NCBI GenBank assembly: GCA_963575745.1
Contig: CAUYUJ010019254.1
Coordinates: forward strand, 117,501 to 181,500
DNA: 64,000 nucleotides
Direction of reading: 5' to 3'
From: Prorocentrum cordatum
Lineage: Eukaryota; Sar; Dinophyceae; Prorocentrales; Prorocentraceae
Shown: positions 1 through 10,800 of the stretch, in pieces
Position numbering within the stretch: position 1 is the stretch's first letter
Layout: the number at the start of each line of letters is the position of its first letter
The notes under the pieces: generated by a model
Told to the model about the DNA's origin: nothing
Seen by the model: the letters and a program-made list of their open reading frames with translations, nothing else
The model's database searches: none
Position numbers and translations under genes: made by a program

Positions 1-12
1 CGGGCTCCCCAC

Positions 13-185
13 GTGCCGCCGCCCGCGCCGCCGCCTCGGGATGGCGGGGAGGAGGAGGAGGAGGAGGAGGAGGAGGAGGCGAGGAGAACAAGAAAACGAG
101 GAGAAGGAGGAGGAGGGGGAGAAGGGAGGAGAACGGAGGAGGAGGAAGATGAGGAGGAGGCGGAGGAGGAGGAGGGTCCCAGCGT
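13..185. repeat. GAG/AGG triplet-rich purine tract
   Basis: Purine-rich low-complexity DNA made mainly of GGA/GAG triplets. Reading frames through it encode Glu/Gly/Arg runs and carry no domain, so I do not call a gene. From 186 to 584 I see no coding signal. Confidence 0.8.
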
Positions 186-584
186 GACGACAACGAGCTC
201 CGACGAGACGCAGGAAAGAAACGACAACGAGGAAGCTTCAGGCATGCCTGGCAGCCTGGCGAGAGGGAAGAACCGATGGGATCAGCCCAGCAACCTGAAA
301 CTCGCAACGAGCAGCAAAGATCGGCGGCGAGCGAGGGGGGGAAAAGAAAAGGAGACAGTCTTCTCAGAAGGCGGCGGGACTTCTCAGGAGCCCTCGCGCG
401 TTCTGAAAGGTTTTTACTGTGTTCGGTCTTCGGGGGAGACTTAGGAAACTTCTCAGAAGGCCAGGGGACTTCCAAGCCTTCTGAGAAGGCCCGCCCCTTC
501 TCACTTCGCCCCTCGCTCGCCGCCGAGAGCTGGGATGGTGTCCGCATCAAGTCATGTCTTGTAGAGCACTGGCTAATAACCAAC

Positions 585-687
585 AGTACTAGGGGAATGA
601 ACAATGACATAAACATCTGGGGTCCGCGCGGATTTCTCGGACCTCCGAGTTTTTATGTTTATGTCATTATTTGTTCCACTAAGTACC
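585..687. repeat. Foldback (inverted repeat) element
   Basis: A perfect 14-bp arm, AATGACATAAACAT at 603-616, is matched by its reverse complement at 655-668. The similarity continues outward less perfectly to about 585 and 687, giving roughly 32-bp arms. A second short pair (GGTCCG 621-626, CGGACC 638-643) lies inside. It could be a tiny hairpin element or a palindromic insertion; no target duplication was recognised. Confidence 0.6.
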
Positions 688-810
688 ACTTTTGGGATGA
701 AGCTGGCTGACTTCCAACACATTTGCCCTAGGGGCTTGGCGAACGACCTCTTCGGATACGACGAGCGGAGCGGTCGGCCCCCCTACGACGATCTTCCCAC
801 CACTAGAAAG

Positions 811-1022
811 GCGCACGATCACGTATGCTCTGAGCAACATTCCCGCAATTGGGCATCCACTCGGTAGCGATGTTGGTACATCCGATCTCGTCGACGAGCC
901 CCCAGAGCTCCCCCCCGCACGATCACGCATTCTCTGAGCAGCACTCTCGTGATTGGGCATTCACTCGATAGCGATGTTAGTAGTACATCCGATCTCGTCG
1001 ACGAGCCCCCAGAGCCCCCCCC
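811..1022. repeat. Tandem duplication of about 105 bp
   Basis: Positions 811-913 and 914-1022 are two diverged copies of one segment (both contain gatctcgtcgacgagccccc). The duplication lies in the RT relic and repeats its degenerate catalytic box. Confidence 0.75.
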
Positions 1023-1790
1023 GCTCCCTAGAACTTCCCGCGAAGACTGTCGTCTGTGGGGCCCCAGCGGTGGTCTGGATCGCTTCGCTCGCCAGGGTGC
1101 CAAACTCGATGGGCCACGAGCCACCGTATGCCCGCTGCAACGGAGCTGTCCCTGGCCGCGGGAACTCATGCCTGGCCGCCGCCCTGTGTAGCAGGCAGCG
1201 GTCGACCATCTCGAAAGTTTTCTTCAAATCAACGACGGGGGAATCAACCTGGCGCCCCATCTCGCAAGAGGCCTCTGTGAGAGGTCGCTGCTTCCAAGCT
1301 GTCTGTGTCGTGCTCTTGCTGCGCAGGCGCGCTCATAATCCCCTTGGATTGCGTGCGTTCCGATCGTTCTGGACGCAATTCATGGCCCGACGGTAAAATC
1401 GCAACGCACGAGGGAGGAGCCCCATGAGCCAATGCACATCATCTGTCTTGGGCTGCGGCAGCATCCTTGTCTTCTCAATTTGACTGCTGATGTTGGTAAA
1501 GGCTGCCAGGGTTACATCAGATATCAACATACATGAATGGGATCTCAGCCCGTCGATGCCCGAAGCCTCTTTCGCGCTGAACTTCCTCGAGGCGCTACTG
1601 AGCTGCTTGGGCGCGAGGCAGGGCGGCGTCTTTTGGTCGCCAATGTATGGCGTCTGGCCAGTCGGGGAGTGCTGCCCACAAACATGCTCCCATGTAGTTG
1701 CCCAAGCCCTCCCCCAACTCACCAGCTAATCGTTGGGAGTGCGACTTGGTTCCCCTACCTTCGCGATCGGGTGAGGAAAGCGCCAACGTC
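811..1790 (-). pseudogene. LINE-type reverse transcriptase fragment
   Basis: Minus-strand translation shows a decayed non-LTR RT. A finger segment with GIDGL lies near 1560-1546 and is followed by a stretch ending LLPRALRFYRR, as before the palm of LINE RTs. A frameshift follows. The palm motif A reads DLKKTFEMVDRCLLHRAA at about 1230-1177. A degenerate catalytic box, LVDE in place of Y/F-x-D-D, lies near 1010-1000 and is duplicated downstream. Frameshifts and stops mean it cannot be active. The strand is opposite to the Penelope-like element downstream, so the two are unrelated insertions. That it is RT is fairly sure; its LINE clade is not known. Confidence 0.6.
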
Positions 1791-2254
1791 TCGCGGCCTT
1801 GCTACACCGATGGGCCACGCTACCAGTGTCCACGATATCCGTGCTGGCCGCTCCTTTCCATTCATCAACTCGCTATCTGGCGCACTTGACCTGGATATCT
1901 GTGGCTTCCTCTGCTGCGAGCCATCTTATTTCCAGAAGCCACCTCGCATCCAAACACCACCAACTTGATATCCTGGTCGTCCAAATTCAGCCACTGTGCA
2001 CCGTCGCACGTCCATCGATCATATATGGGGTGCAATCTGCATGGTGCAACCTGTGTGGTGCACAAAATGTGGTGCAAGCAATGTGGTGTAGTCTATGTCT
2101 TGCGCTCTGTATATTACAACCCGTGTTGCGCATCACACACATAGATCGGGGTTGCCAGCTCTGTGGTACAACCTACTCCAAATGGGACAATAGTCGCCCC
2201 CCCTTGAATTCGCTGGGGGGCTTGGGCACGTGTTGTCGGAACGGTGGAAGGGGG
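1791..2254. other. No recognisable gene
   Basis: Mixed sequence with a run of gtggtgcaa-like words at 2035-2095. It may be the upstream part of the minus-strand LINE relic, but no motif supports that. Confidence 0.4.
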
Positions 2255-2330
2255 GTTGGAGGAGGAGGAGGAGGAGGAGGAGGGGGAGGAGGAGGAGGAG
2301 GAGGTGGAGGGGGGGGGGGAATGGGCAAGC
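2255..2330. repeat. GGA triplet microsatellite
   Basis: GGA/GGGA run ending in a poly-G stretch near 2310-2320. Confidence 0.85.
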
Positions 2331-2461
2331 TCCGTTCAAAGGTTAGTCGCAAACCCCTCGATTAATATCCCACCCAGAGTACGTGGTGCAAGCTGCTGGG
2401 CTGGTGTCGACAGCAGGGTCTGCTCATCGACCCGAGATGACATACAGTGGGTGTCGATGGC

Positions 2462-2800
2462 GATGCGCCTCTTCGATGTGCCAGGGGGCTCACAGAGGCC
2501 ACGGCCCGGAGGAAGATCGGGGCGCCTTGGCAAGCTCTCGTCTTCCCGGTAGCGCTGAGCGCTATCATCGCTCCAAGGGTGTGGTGCACGCCATCGCGGC
2601 TCTATCTTGCATACTAGCATACAGGACCACTTCAAGATTGCACCTCTTCGATCGGCCAGTGGCTCCCAGAAACCACGGCCCTGAGAACGACCAGGCCGCC
2701 CCGGTAAGCTCTCGTCTTCCAGGAAGCGCTGAGTGCTACCACCATCGCGCCAAGGGTGTGGTGCACGCCATCGTTACTCTTTCTTGTAGATAGGACCGCT
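2462..2800. repeat. Tandem duplication of about 180 bp
   Basis: Two diverged copies, about 2462-2630 and 2640-2800, share the words aagctctcgtcttcc and caagggtgtggtgcacgcca. No coding signal; 2801-3180 is also without a recognisable gene. Confidence 0.7.
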
Positions 2801-3179
2801 GTAAGATTGTGCATGCGTTCGCTTTGTGATGGGCGTAGCTCTGCGTAGGGCCACGCGTGGCGGCAGGAACGGCCATAGACGTGAAGCTGTAGAGAAGAAG
2901 AAGGGCCCGCACTTCCGCCCCACCTGTGGGGCGGAATCTGGGCACGAACTCACTAATTGTTGAGAATACACATGCGCCAAGCCTGGCATGCCCGACAAGT
3001 GAAAACAACCTTTGCACCCAAGTCATTAACAACACTTAGCGAAACCAGTGCTTGGGGGAAAAGGGAGAAGGCGAGAACAGGAGGCAAGGACCAAGACGAG
3101 CAGGAGGAAAAGGCCTTGCTCGCTCGACCGCTTCATCGGTGTTGTCGTCGCCGCCGCCACCACCGAAGCAATTACCACC

Positions 3180-3300
3180 TCCATCACCATCCTCCTCCTC
3201 CTCCTCCTCATCATCATCAACATCACCACCATCACCATCACCACCATCATCACCATCACCATCACAACCATCATCATCATCACCATCACCATCACCATCA

Positions 3301-3331
<31 letters not shown>

Positions 3332-3560
3332 CATCATCATCATCCCCCCAACGACCACCGCCACCACTACCACCATCCTCATCATCAGCGTCGTTCTCGT
3401 CGCCGCCATCACCATCATCACCACCACCACCATCGTCATCATCACCACGCCCATCATCATCATTATCACCATCATCATCATCATCATCATCAACAACAGC
3501 ATCATCTGCATTACAATCATCATCACCATCGTCATCATCATCCTCATCATCTCTGTAATT
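3180..3560. repeat. ATC/ACC trinucleotide microsatellite
   Basis: About 380 bp of CAT/CAC/CTC triplets with occasional interruptions. Open frames on both strands encode His, Asp or Met runs and are by-products of the repeat. Confidence 0.9.
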
Positions 3561-3662
3561 TCTTTTGGGCTCAGGAGCCCGCGCGGGCACAAACCCTCAA
3601 CCGCGTGAAGTTCGGTCTCGCGTGAGCCGTGCCAAGCATTGCAAACTGAAACGCCGTGCGCA
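3546..3662. repeat. Interspersed ~115-bp repeat, copy 1
   Basis: Closely similar to 9472-9592: both contain tgggctcaggagcc, ctcggtctcg or ttcggtctcg, gccaagca and aaactgaaac. Here the ATC microsatellite abuts the left side. Confidence 0.75.
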
Positions 3663-4170
3663 ATGGACCAAGCGACCAAAAATCCTCATACGTTCCTCGG
3701 TGGCCTGGCCTATGGCAACGGCCCGTGGAGAGTTCCAGTCTTTCAGTCTTTCGGTACCGTTGCAGTGTACATGCAGTACCTCAGGCAGATGCACATGCGT
3801 CACCGATGGCCACCATCCGATTATTTCGCTCTTCGTCACATTGAACTTCAACGGTTGGGCTTGATCTTGAAAAGTTCCTCAGTACCGAACTTTCCCGAGA
3901 TTGTCTCATGGTGTGATTCGTGTATTCAAGCAGACAATATCGCGAGCCTTGCGGCAGCTTTGGCAGTGTCTGCAAACGCTTTGCTCCCACCGCTCAATCG
4001 ATGAGGTGTGCGTACAGAGGCCAAACCAATCACTACATGTCTACTCTTGGCCGCGTCTGGGCTGTCGGCCCAGACAAGCTCACAATGCTGCTCACTGCCC
4101 ACGGTGGTTGCGGCAACAATGCTTCGTTTTCCTGTCAAAATACCAAGATGACATAGTCTTGCGCCCGTCA
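3663..4170 (+). other. Possible 5' part of the Penelope-like element
   Basis: No domain recognised. It precedes the GIY-YIG segment on the same strand. Confidence 0.3.
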
Positions 4171-4611
4171 ATGGCATGGCCGCGGATCTCACAGTGGATA
4201 CTGACCGCCGACAGTTCGGAGGTCGCCGTCTATCTCATCGGCTCCCACACGTGGTGCTACGTCGGCGAAGCCAACCTCGTGGGATCCTCTGGTGTGCGGC
4301 ACGTAACAGCTCGAGCATTGGAATATTTGGCTAGCTTGCTATTGCCACAATCCAAAGACGGTCGTCTTGCCAGGTACGGCACCCTCAAGCAAAGCCTCGG
4401 CTCATCATTCCTAGTCCCTATCGCCACAATGGAGTCGGAAACTCGGGCACACGCCGTGGAGGCGACCGTCATCAAGTCGCTGTTTGTGACCGTGCATACT
4501 GAAGATCAATGGCGAGCCGAGAAGCGAGCTGGCCAATCTTTACGTCCTGAACGAACTAAACACCACAACGGTCCTGAACCACGACATCGTGCGCAGCAGC
4601 TACATTCTTAG
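4171..4611 (+). pseudogene. GIY-YIG-like endonuclease segment of a Penelope-like retroelement
   Basis: Translation from the ATG at 4171 gives a segment matching the layout of a GIY-YIG nuclease. YLI (about 4231) stands for the GIY strand; seven residues on, CYVGEANL (about 4255) stands for YIG; then comes a helix with R and E residues (GVRHVTARALEYLASLL) and an acidic helix (AVEATVIKSLF) whose Glu fits the metal-binding position. The frame ends at 4609-4611. In the family this domain cuts target DNA for priming. It lies about 1 kb upstream of an RT on the same strand, the permuted order described for Chlamys/Naiad-type Penelope-like elements rather than the classical C-terminal order. No downstream frame stays open to the RT, so the copy is decayed. 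The similarity is by eye. Confidence 0.45.
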
Positions 4612-5602
4612 TGGGCGTCGCAAGCCTTTCAACAGAATCTCTCGAAACGCCTCATCCCGAAAGTCCCGTCACCGATCACTTCCAGGAAAAGGTCTCATGC
4701 AATGTTGTACCGCTAGCTCCAGACGACTTGCGTTTCGATGTGTTGCTTCGTCGGCCCGCCGTGGATATGACACCCTGATCACCTCAATCGTGTGTGCTCA
4801 TATTGTACAAACTCACGGCCATCACTTGAATTTGTTCCTGTCCTGGTCACGCGATGATGCCGGCACCATCCTATACCGCACCGCGTCGCAGGCGACCTCA
4901 AGTCAGCAGTGCTGGGAGCCACGCCGAAAGCAGCAGCTCGCCAATTTCTTGAACGAGGTATACGTCGGCTTCGTCTCCAAACTATTATAGTGCGTCCCTT
5001 GATCTCCCCTCGAATATTCAAAGCATGTGTTCCTATGATTCGGCGTCTCGCCTGGGATGCATTGCAGGTAGTACGTGTATACTCAGCTCGCCATTGGCTG
5101 CAGCAACATTTGTCAGTGGTCCATGGCCACTCCGCGTCTTGGTCTGACAAACTTGATTCGAAACGTCGCCTTGATTCTCGGTTTCAGCACATTTCGAGAT
5201 GCACCGCCTCAAGTTGCCATGTTGGCCCTTGGCGACTCAAGGTCTGAGCGACTCCGAAGTCTCCTCGAGCAGCAATTCGCGCTGGATGGTCTGAGTGGGT
5301 TCAACAGCATAGGTTTCATCCTCGTGTCCGCCGTGCACTGCAACCGCATCCATTTGGCAAACTCACGATGTTCTCGGTTCCACAATGCACCCCGTCATGG
5401 CAAGTTCAGGAGCAGAGCTTTCGAAACATATTAATCAGTGGATCTGCCAATATGACATGTTGGCCTGATGATCGTAATGCTTCAAAGGTCTGGTCGGCGG
5501 ATTTACAATAGTTGTGTGCGAACCTGATGCACGCAGTGGCCACATACCCGAATTGGTCCATCAGATTAGATTTCTCTGCGTCGCAGGTACTACCCCACGA
5601 TT
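4612..5602 (+). other. Linker between nuclease and RT, no intact frame
   Basis: About 1 kb with short overlapping frames and no recognisable motif. The position suggests the decayed middle of the Penelope-like element. Confidence 0.35.
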
Positions 5603-6350
5603 ATGGTCGAGCGCATGCTGCTCGAACCCGTCTGGCTTCGCGGCCGCGAGCAGCAAGGCCACTCGCGCCACCTGATGTTGTTGGCTTTCGTCAAGTCAAG
5701 GCGAAAGAAAGTATCAGAAAATAATGCATGCATGTCTTCAGAGGCTCTTGAATGTGTCACGGATGCCGTTTCCGGCCGCTTGGAGGACGGTTGCCCGAGG
5801 AATGCATGCAATCGTCGAGGTACCCACATGTGCGCGTGAAGTGTTTGATGTGAGAGACGCCGTGCCGTTGTTGAAGAATGGGTTGAGGAGTCTGGATCCG
5901 AATGTTTCGGGAAGATGTTTCAGGTGCGGGTCCCCCATGGGGTCCATGACGGTAATCAGTGTTGACATTGTCCACGCATTCGAGGCCTGCAAATCATCGC
6001 GGGTTAGGCCTGCATGGGCACGTTTCTCCAGGAGGCACTCGGAAGTGACCCAGTCCCTGGACATTTATATCCAGAGTGGTCGGAAGTTTCGATATCGCCT
6101 GCCATCGGAGGGTGCGTGGTCACGTAGTCGGTTCTGCTTATCCATGGGGCTCATCGCTCTAGCTCTGCAGAGTGCCATGGTTTTGAGCCTAGTCACGCAC
6201 GGCTCCCTGGTCATTGAACTTGTTGGGTTATCGGTCGGTGCAGTGATGCCCACTGCCGCGGTGCCCGCCGTAGTTGGCGATAAGGAAGCAATGTTCTTTG
6301 AAGGTGCTGTCGCGGTCCCAGGTGTTCATGCTGGTCTCTCCCACGGGTAG
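5603..6350 (+). pseudogene. Penelope-like reverse transcriptase, N-terminal half
   Basis: Several frames together encode the front of an RT. A basic stretch AFVKSRRKK (about 5685) is followed after frameshifts by FDVRDAVPLL (about 5845), a CxxC pair (RCFRCGS, about 5918) and the palm motif VDIVHAFEAC (about 5962-5991), taken as motif A. GWSR-like AWSRSR and a glycine-rich LVGLSVGAVMPTAAV (about 6223-6267) look like the template-grip motif B. The catalytic Asp box is not here: it lies beyond a 1.5-kb insertion, at about 7863. The overall order is the one I associate with dinoflagellate Penelope-type RTs. The insertion shows the copy is dead. Confidence 0.55.
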
Positions 6351-6352
6351 TT

Positions 6353-7835
6353 CCCGGAAAGGGCTTGAGCCCAGGGTTCTCTTTTAGATGGTTTCCCCCC
6401 GGGTTTGACGGGAAGAGGGCCGGCGAATTTCCTTTGCGATAAATAACGAGTGGGAAGAGGGCCGGCGAATTAAAATTTGAGGATGTCCCTAGCGAAACGC
6501 TTGTTTTTCAGAATTTGTTGAGGATGTCTCGAGCGAGACGCTGGTTTTGCAGAGTTGGGGATGTCTCGAGCGAAACGCTTGGTTTCAGAATTTGTTGAGG
6601 ATGTCTCGAGCGACACGCTGGTTTTGCAGAGCCGACCGCGACACGGAAAAGCGCCCCTCGCGCAGGAATTCCAAGGATGTCTCGCGCGTGCCGCGTCCCG
6701 CGCGCGGGTATTTGGATTTCTTGGGATTTTGACAGGATGTCTCGAGCGAAACGCTTGTTTTTCATAATTTGTTGAGGATGTCTCGAGCGAAACGCTGGTT
6801 TTGCAAAATTGGAGGATGTCTCGAGCGGTGGCCTCGTGGGGGGCCAGAATTCAAAGGATGTCTCAGGCGAAATGCTTGTTTTCACGTCCCGCTCGCAGGA
6901 ATTCCGAGGATGTCTCGCGCGTGCAGCGTCCCGCGCGTAGGAATTCAATGATTTTGACAGGATGTCTCGAGCGAAACGCTTGTCCCCAGCACGTTCCGTA
7001 GCGCGTCCCCTTGGCAGGTCCCGCGGTGCGTCCCCATGGCACGTCCCTTGGCACGTCGCTTGGCGCGTCCCTTGAGACGTTCTGCGTCGCGTCCTCCTGG
7101 CATGTTCCCCTGTCCATTAGCTCTGGGGCAGCTACTATGTGTTCAGGCAGCTCGAGCTTAAGATCCAGATCAGTTCGGTCAGGACTCGGATGCAAAGGAG
7201 GACTCGATCCACGAGGCTATAGAGCACAATCGCGCCATGGCACATCGCAATTCAGCACGGCGCAGCACAGCACTGATTTCGGCACGGTACATCAAGGTCG
7301 ATGCACTCAGCATTGCAACTTGGCACGTTCCTTGGCACGTTCCGTGGGGCGTCCTTTGGCGAGTCCCCCTGGCACGTCGCGTCGCGCGTCCCCTGGCACA
7401 TCCCGTGGCACATCCATTGGCACGTTCCGTAGCGCGTCCCCTTGGCACGTCCCGCGGTGCGACCCCATGGCACGTCCCCTGGCACGTCGCCTGGCGCATC
7501 CCTTGGGACGTTTCGCGGCGCGTCCTCCTGGCATGTTCCCCTGTCCATTAGCTCTGGGGCAGCTACTATGTGTTCAGGCAGCTCGAGCTTAAGATCCAGA
7601 TCAGTTCGGTCAGGACTCGGATGCAAAGGAGGACTCGATCCACGAGGCTATAGAGCACAGTCGCGCCATGGCACATCGCAATTCAGCACGGCGCAGCACA
7701 GCACAGCCCTCGGCAGGGTACATCAAGATCGATACCTTCAGTATTGCATTTGCCCGTCACCCAATCAGGTGTCTTTGAAAACGCTGCCATGTGTTACAGT
7801 TCTACATTCCTTTCCGGGTTCGTGGGTCGATCATG
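6353..7835 (+). mobile_element. Composite CCCGGAAAGGG element, copy C1 (subfamily B)
   Basis: Starts TT-CCCGGAAAGGG and ends CCTTTCCGGG plus a 17-nt tail finishing CATG-TT. The left module contains tandem gatgtctcgagcgaaacgct units with an internal gggccggcgaatt duplication. The right half is an array of ~12-bp units of the type TGGCACGTCCC and two copies (about 7010-7320 and 7440-7740) of a larger unit with gcagctactatgtgttcagg. No transposase or other protein is encoded. It splits the Penelope-like RT between motifs B and C, so it arrived after that element. Confidence 0.75.
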
Positions 7836-7837
7836 TT

Positions 7838-8279
7838 TTTTTCGGGCAGTCTTCTGGCTTCAACACGTCGATGGCATCATTGGAGCTTCGAATACTTCTT
7901 GCGTTGGCTGTGTCAGGATCCTGTTTGCCTCGATTTACTCTGAGCCCCATATCGGTCGTGTTCGAGAGCAGTTGCAGTGGTTCCGACGAGCCCCGTCTAA
8001 TTATGTGAGTTGCTTGACCGAGAGTTGCATGCATTCACCCAGAAAGTCAATTGGATGATCAAGAACCCCGCGCTTGGATTTTTGGCCGTGGACCACAAAC
8101 AGAAGAGCAACCTGCTCCCATGGCTTGATCAGTCGCCCACGCCTTTGCGAGACTTCGAGGTCAGTTGTTGGGGAGATTCTCGAGGTGCTTCTCGTTGGAG
8201 CTGGCTCGTGGACTGCATTTGTCGTGATTACGGAGTTCCCCTTGGACTTGTTAAGGCTGCAGTATTCCATCTCGTATAG
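7838..8279 (+). pseudogene. Penelope-like reverse transcriptase, C-terminal half
   Basis: Resumes the RT after the C1 insertion. HVDGII (about 7870) sits where the catalytic F/Y-V-D-D box should be, so the second catalytic Asp is replaced by Gly. It is followed by S-x-x-C-x-x-C (SNTSCVGC, about 7892) and a Y-x-x-P segment, as in this RT type. A frameshift near 8000 moves the reading to a frame running from 8010 to a stop at 8277-8279 (end motif CRDYGVPLGLVKAAV). Inactive. Confidence 0.5.
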
Positions 8280-8523
8280 TTGCTCGTTGGTTGATGTTAC
8301 TATATGTCCCCTTATCCTGTAGTTGTTCAGGCTCGAAGCTCCTCGAGGTCATTGCATCACAGCCAGAAGCAGCTAGAGATGGGAACTCATCATGACGGGT
8401 GGTCAGCAGCAACCTCGTGGGCAAGTGTTTGGCAACCGACACGGCAGACCAGGCAGAACGACCGTGATCGAGATCGCGCTCGAGAAAGTACAAACATAAT
8501 AAGAATACGAAGAGTAATAAATC
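8280..8523. other. Short intergenic stretch
   Basis: No motif; AATAATA-rich near 8500-8522. Confidence 0.4.
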
Positions 8524-9063
8524 ATGCCGAGCAGCTCGAGCAGTTCAGGTACGGACGACCAGATTAAGGTTGCGGAGCGGATTCTCTTGAAGCGTAGCAA
8601 GCGATACCAGAAGTTCGTGGAGTCCGCGTAGGCTGCCCGCACCAAGGAGTACGAACGGCAGGGCAAGATCATCGCAGACGCGATAGGTCCGCAACTGTCC
8701 TCCGCCATCGCCGCCAACGCGGTCCAGGCCGGTGTCCCGGCTGCGGGGATTGGCGCTATCGTGCCAGCAGCTGCGGCCCTGCCAGCCCCGTCGCATCCTT
8801 TCCAGCCAGCGCCGCCGTCAGTGATCACGCCGCCTACTACGCTCACGGCCGCCCAGCGTGCCTACATCGTCGTGGAGTGTGGCCACGTCTTCAAGCTGGA
8901 TAGTGGCACGCTCAAGGAGAAGATCAACGAGAGGAGGTCGAACGTGAAGGTCCCCAAAGGCGTGGACCGCATCATCAAGGACGTGGGCCAAGGGGTGGCC
9001 CCCCCGAGGCCCAAGGAGAAGCAGATCGACACGCTCTTCGAGATCGCCAAGAACAAGGCCTGA
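8524..9063 (+). pseudogene. Unknown 179-codon ORF interrupted by one TAG
   Basis: ATG at 8524 to TGA at 9061-9063 is open except for a single TAG at 8629-8631 (codon 36). The product starts MPSSSSSSGTDDQ, has a charged helical N-terminal part (RILLKRSKRYQKFVESA-stop-AARTKEYERQGK), an Ala/Pro-rich middle, and a basic C-terminal part (TLKEKINERRSNVKVPKGVD). No domain recognised. Codon use is strongly C/G at third positions, unlike neighbouring decayed DNA, which argues it was coding until recently. The TAG could be a CAG-to-TAG mutation or a read codon. It may be an accessory ORF of a retroelement. Confidence 0.5.
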
Positions 9064-9471
9064 ATCGTGTTCGCACCAGTGGAGCACGCTGTCCGCACTG
9101 TCATGTTCATCGTGAGAGCGCTCAATCTATTTGTTGCTCTCGGCATTGCGTTCTATCTTGGTTGTCGCTGCGGGCATTCGGTTATAAAGTGGGAAATGTA
9201 AGCCACGGCACGTGACTTTCTTGTGGAGAATGTTGGTTCCATGTTGGTCTCTCACTTCACTGGAGGGGCAGTACCTGTAGGAGCTGCAATCATGGCAGCA
9301 ATGAGTAACTTTGGAGCATCGTGGATCGGAGGGAGAGTCGGGAGGCCGCATTTTGCAGACCATCGGATATGGACAATGAGCTTCGCTGATACTCGGGCGC
9401 GTGTGAACGGAGAGTCTTCTCTCCTGAGAAGTGCTACCCTGGGTCTTTTGCAGCTCCCTGGAGGGCTATCA
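9064..9471. other. No recognisable gene
   Basis: About 400 bp after the ORF. It may include that ORF's 3' UTR; no polyadenylation or terminator signal recognised. Confidence 0.4.
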
Positions 9472-9592
9472 TCTCTGCATATTCCCTTGGGCTCAGGAGC
9501 CTATGCTGGCACAGATGCTCAGTCGCGTAAGGCTCGGTCTCGCCTGAGCCATGCCAAGCACTACAAACTGAAACACTGTACGCATTGGGAAC
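9472..9592. repeat. Interspersed ~115-bp repeat, copy 2
   Basis: Matches 3546-3662. Its left edge keeps a short atcatctctg that aligns with the end of the long ATC array in copy 1, while here the ATC array begins on the right side at about 9606. Confidence 0.75.
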
Positions 9593-9605
9593 AGCGATGA
9601 GAAAG

Positions 9606-9607
9606 CA

Positions 9608-9699
<92 letters not shown>

Positions 9700-10400
9700 G
9701 CAGGTTTACCAGCATCATCATCATCGCCAACATCAACACCATCATCATCATCATCATCAGCATCATCATCATCAGCATCATCATCATCAGCATCATCATC
9801 ATCAGTATCATCATCATCAGCATCATCATAAGCATTGTCATCGTTATCGTCATCGTCATCGTCATCATCATCATCAGCATCAGCATCACCATCATCACCA
9901 TCACCATTACCATCACCATCACCATCACGATCACCATGATCATCACCACCATTGCCATCATCATAATCATCAGCATCATCATCAGCATCAGCATCAGCAT
10001 CATCAACAACATAATCATCAGCAGCATCATGAAAAGCATTGTCATCGTTATCGTCATCGTCATCGTCGTCATCATCAGCATCAGCATCACCATCATCACC
10101 ATCACCATTACCATCACCATCACCATCACGATCACCATCACCATGATCATCACCACCATTGCCATCATCATAATCATCAGCATCATCATCAGCAGCAGCA
10201 TCATCAACAACATCATCAGCAGCAGCATCATCATCACCAACATCATCACCGACATCATCACCAACGTCATCATCATCATCATCATCATCATCATCAGCAG
10301 CATCAGCATCAGCATCAGCATCAGCATCAGCATCAGCATCAGCATCAGCATCAGCATCAGCATCAGCATCATCATTGCCGCCGCATTCGCCGCCATCACC
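9606..10400. repeat. Long ATC/CAGCAT microsatellite
   Basis: About 800 bp of CAT-based triplets with CAG interruptions, containing internal higher-order duplications (similar blocks around 9830-10010 and 10030-10190). Reading frames through it are repeat artefacts. Confidence 0.9.
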
Positions 10401-10439
10401 ATCGCCATCGCCGTCGCCATAGCCATCGCCGTCGCAGCT

Positions 10440-10691
10440 GCCGCCGCCGCCGTCTTCATTGTCGTCGTCGTCGTCGTCGTCATCCTCGTCGTCGACCCGT
10501 TGGCGCCTTGACCGCTGGGAACCCCGCCGCCCAGGGCTCCTCCGCCAGCGCCGACGCCTCTTGCGCCCGCCTCGCGGCCGCGTGGTTTTTGCAGCCGTCG
10601 TCGCCGTTGCCGTGATCGTCGTCGTCGTCGTGACCGGCGTCGTGACAGTCGCGTCGCAATCAGCGTCGTCGCGGTCGTCGTCGCGATTACA

Positions 10692-10725
<34 letters not shown>

Positions 10726-10800
10726 TTGTGATCGCGCTCATCGTGAACGTCGTCGTTATCGTCTTCGTCGTCGCCGTCGTTGTGATCGTCGTCGTCGTGA
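10440..10800. repeat. CGT/CGTCGC triplet tract
   Basis: GTC/CGT triplets with a non-repetitive interval at about 10490-10600. Confidence 0.8.

Noticed and set aside
3560-3590. tttcttttgggctcaggag as a relic of the dinoflagellate spliced leader
   Set aside because: Too many mismatches to the 22-nt leader and it is internal to a longer dispersed repeat.
6353-7835. Composite elements as ordinary LTR elements
   Set aside because: No long direct terminal repeats, primer-binding site or coding domain; the related ends are short and inverted.
7811-7835. GGGTTCGTGGGTC in the common tail as a tRNA-type B box (SINE)
   Set aside because: Two extra bases relative to GGTTCRANNCC, no A box at the right distance, and no poly-A or tRNA body.
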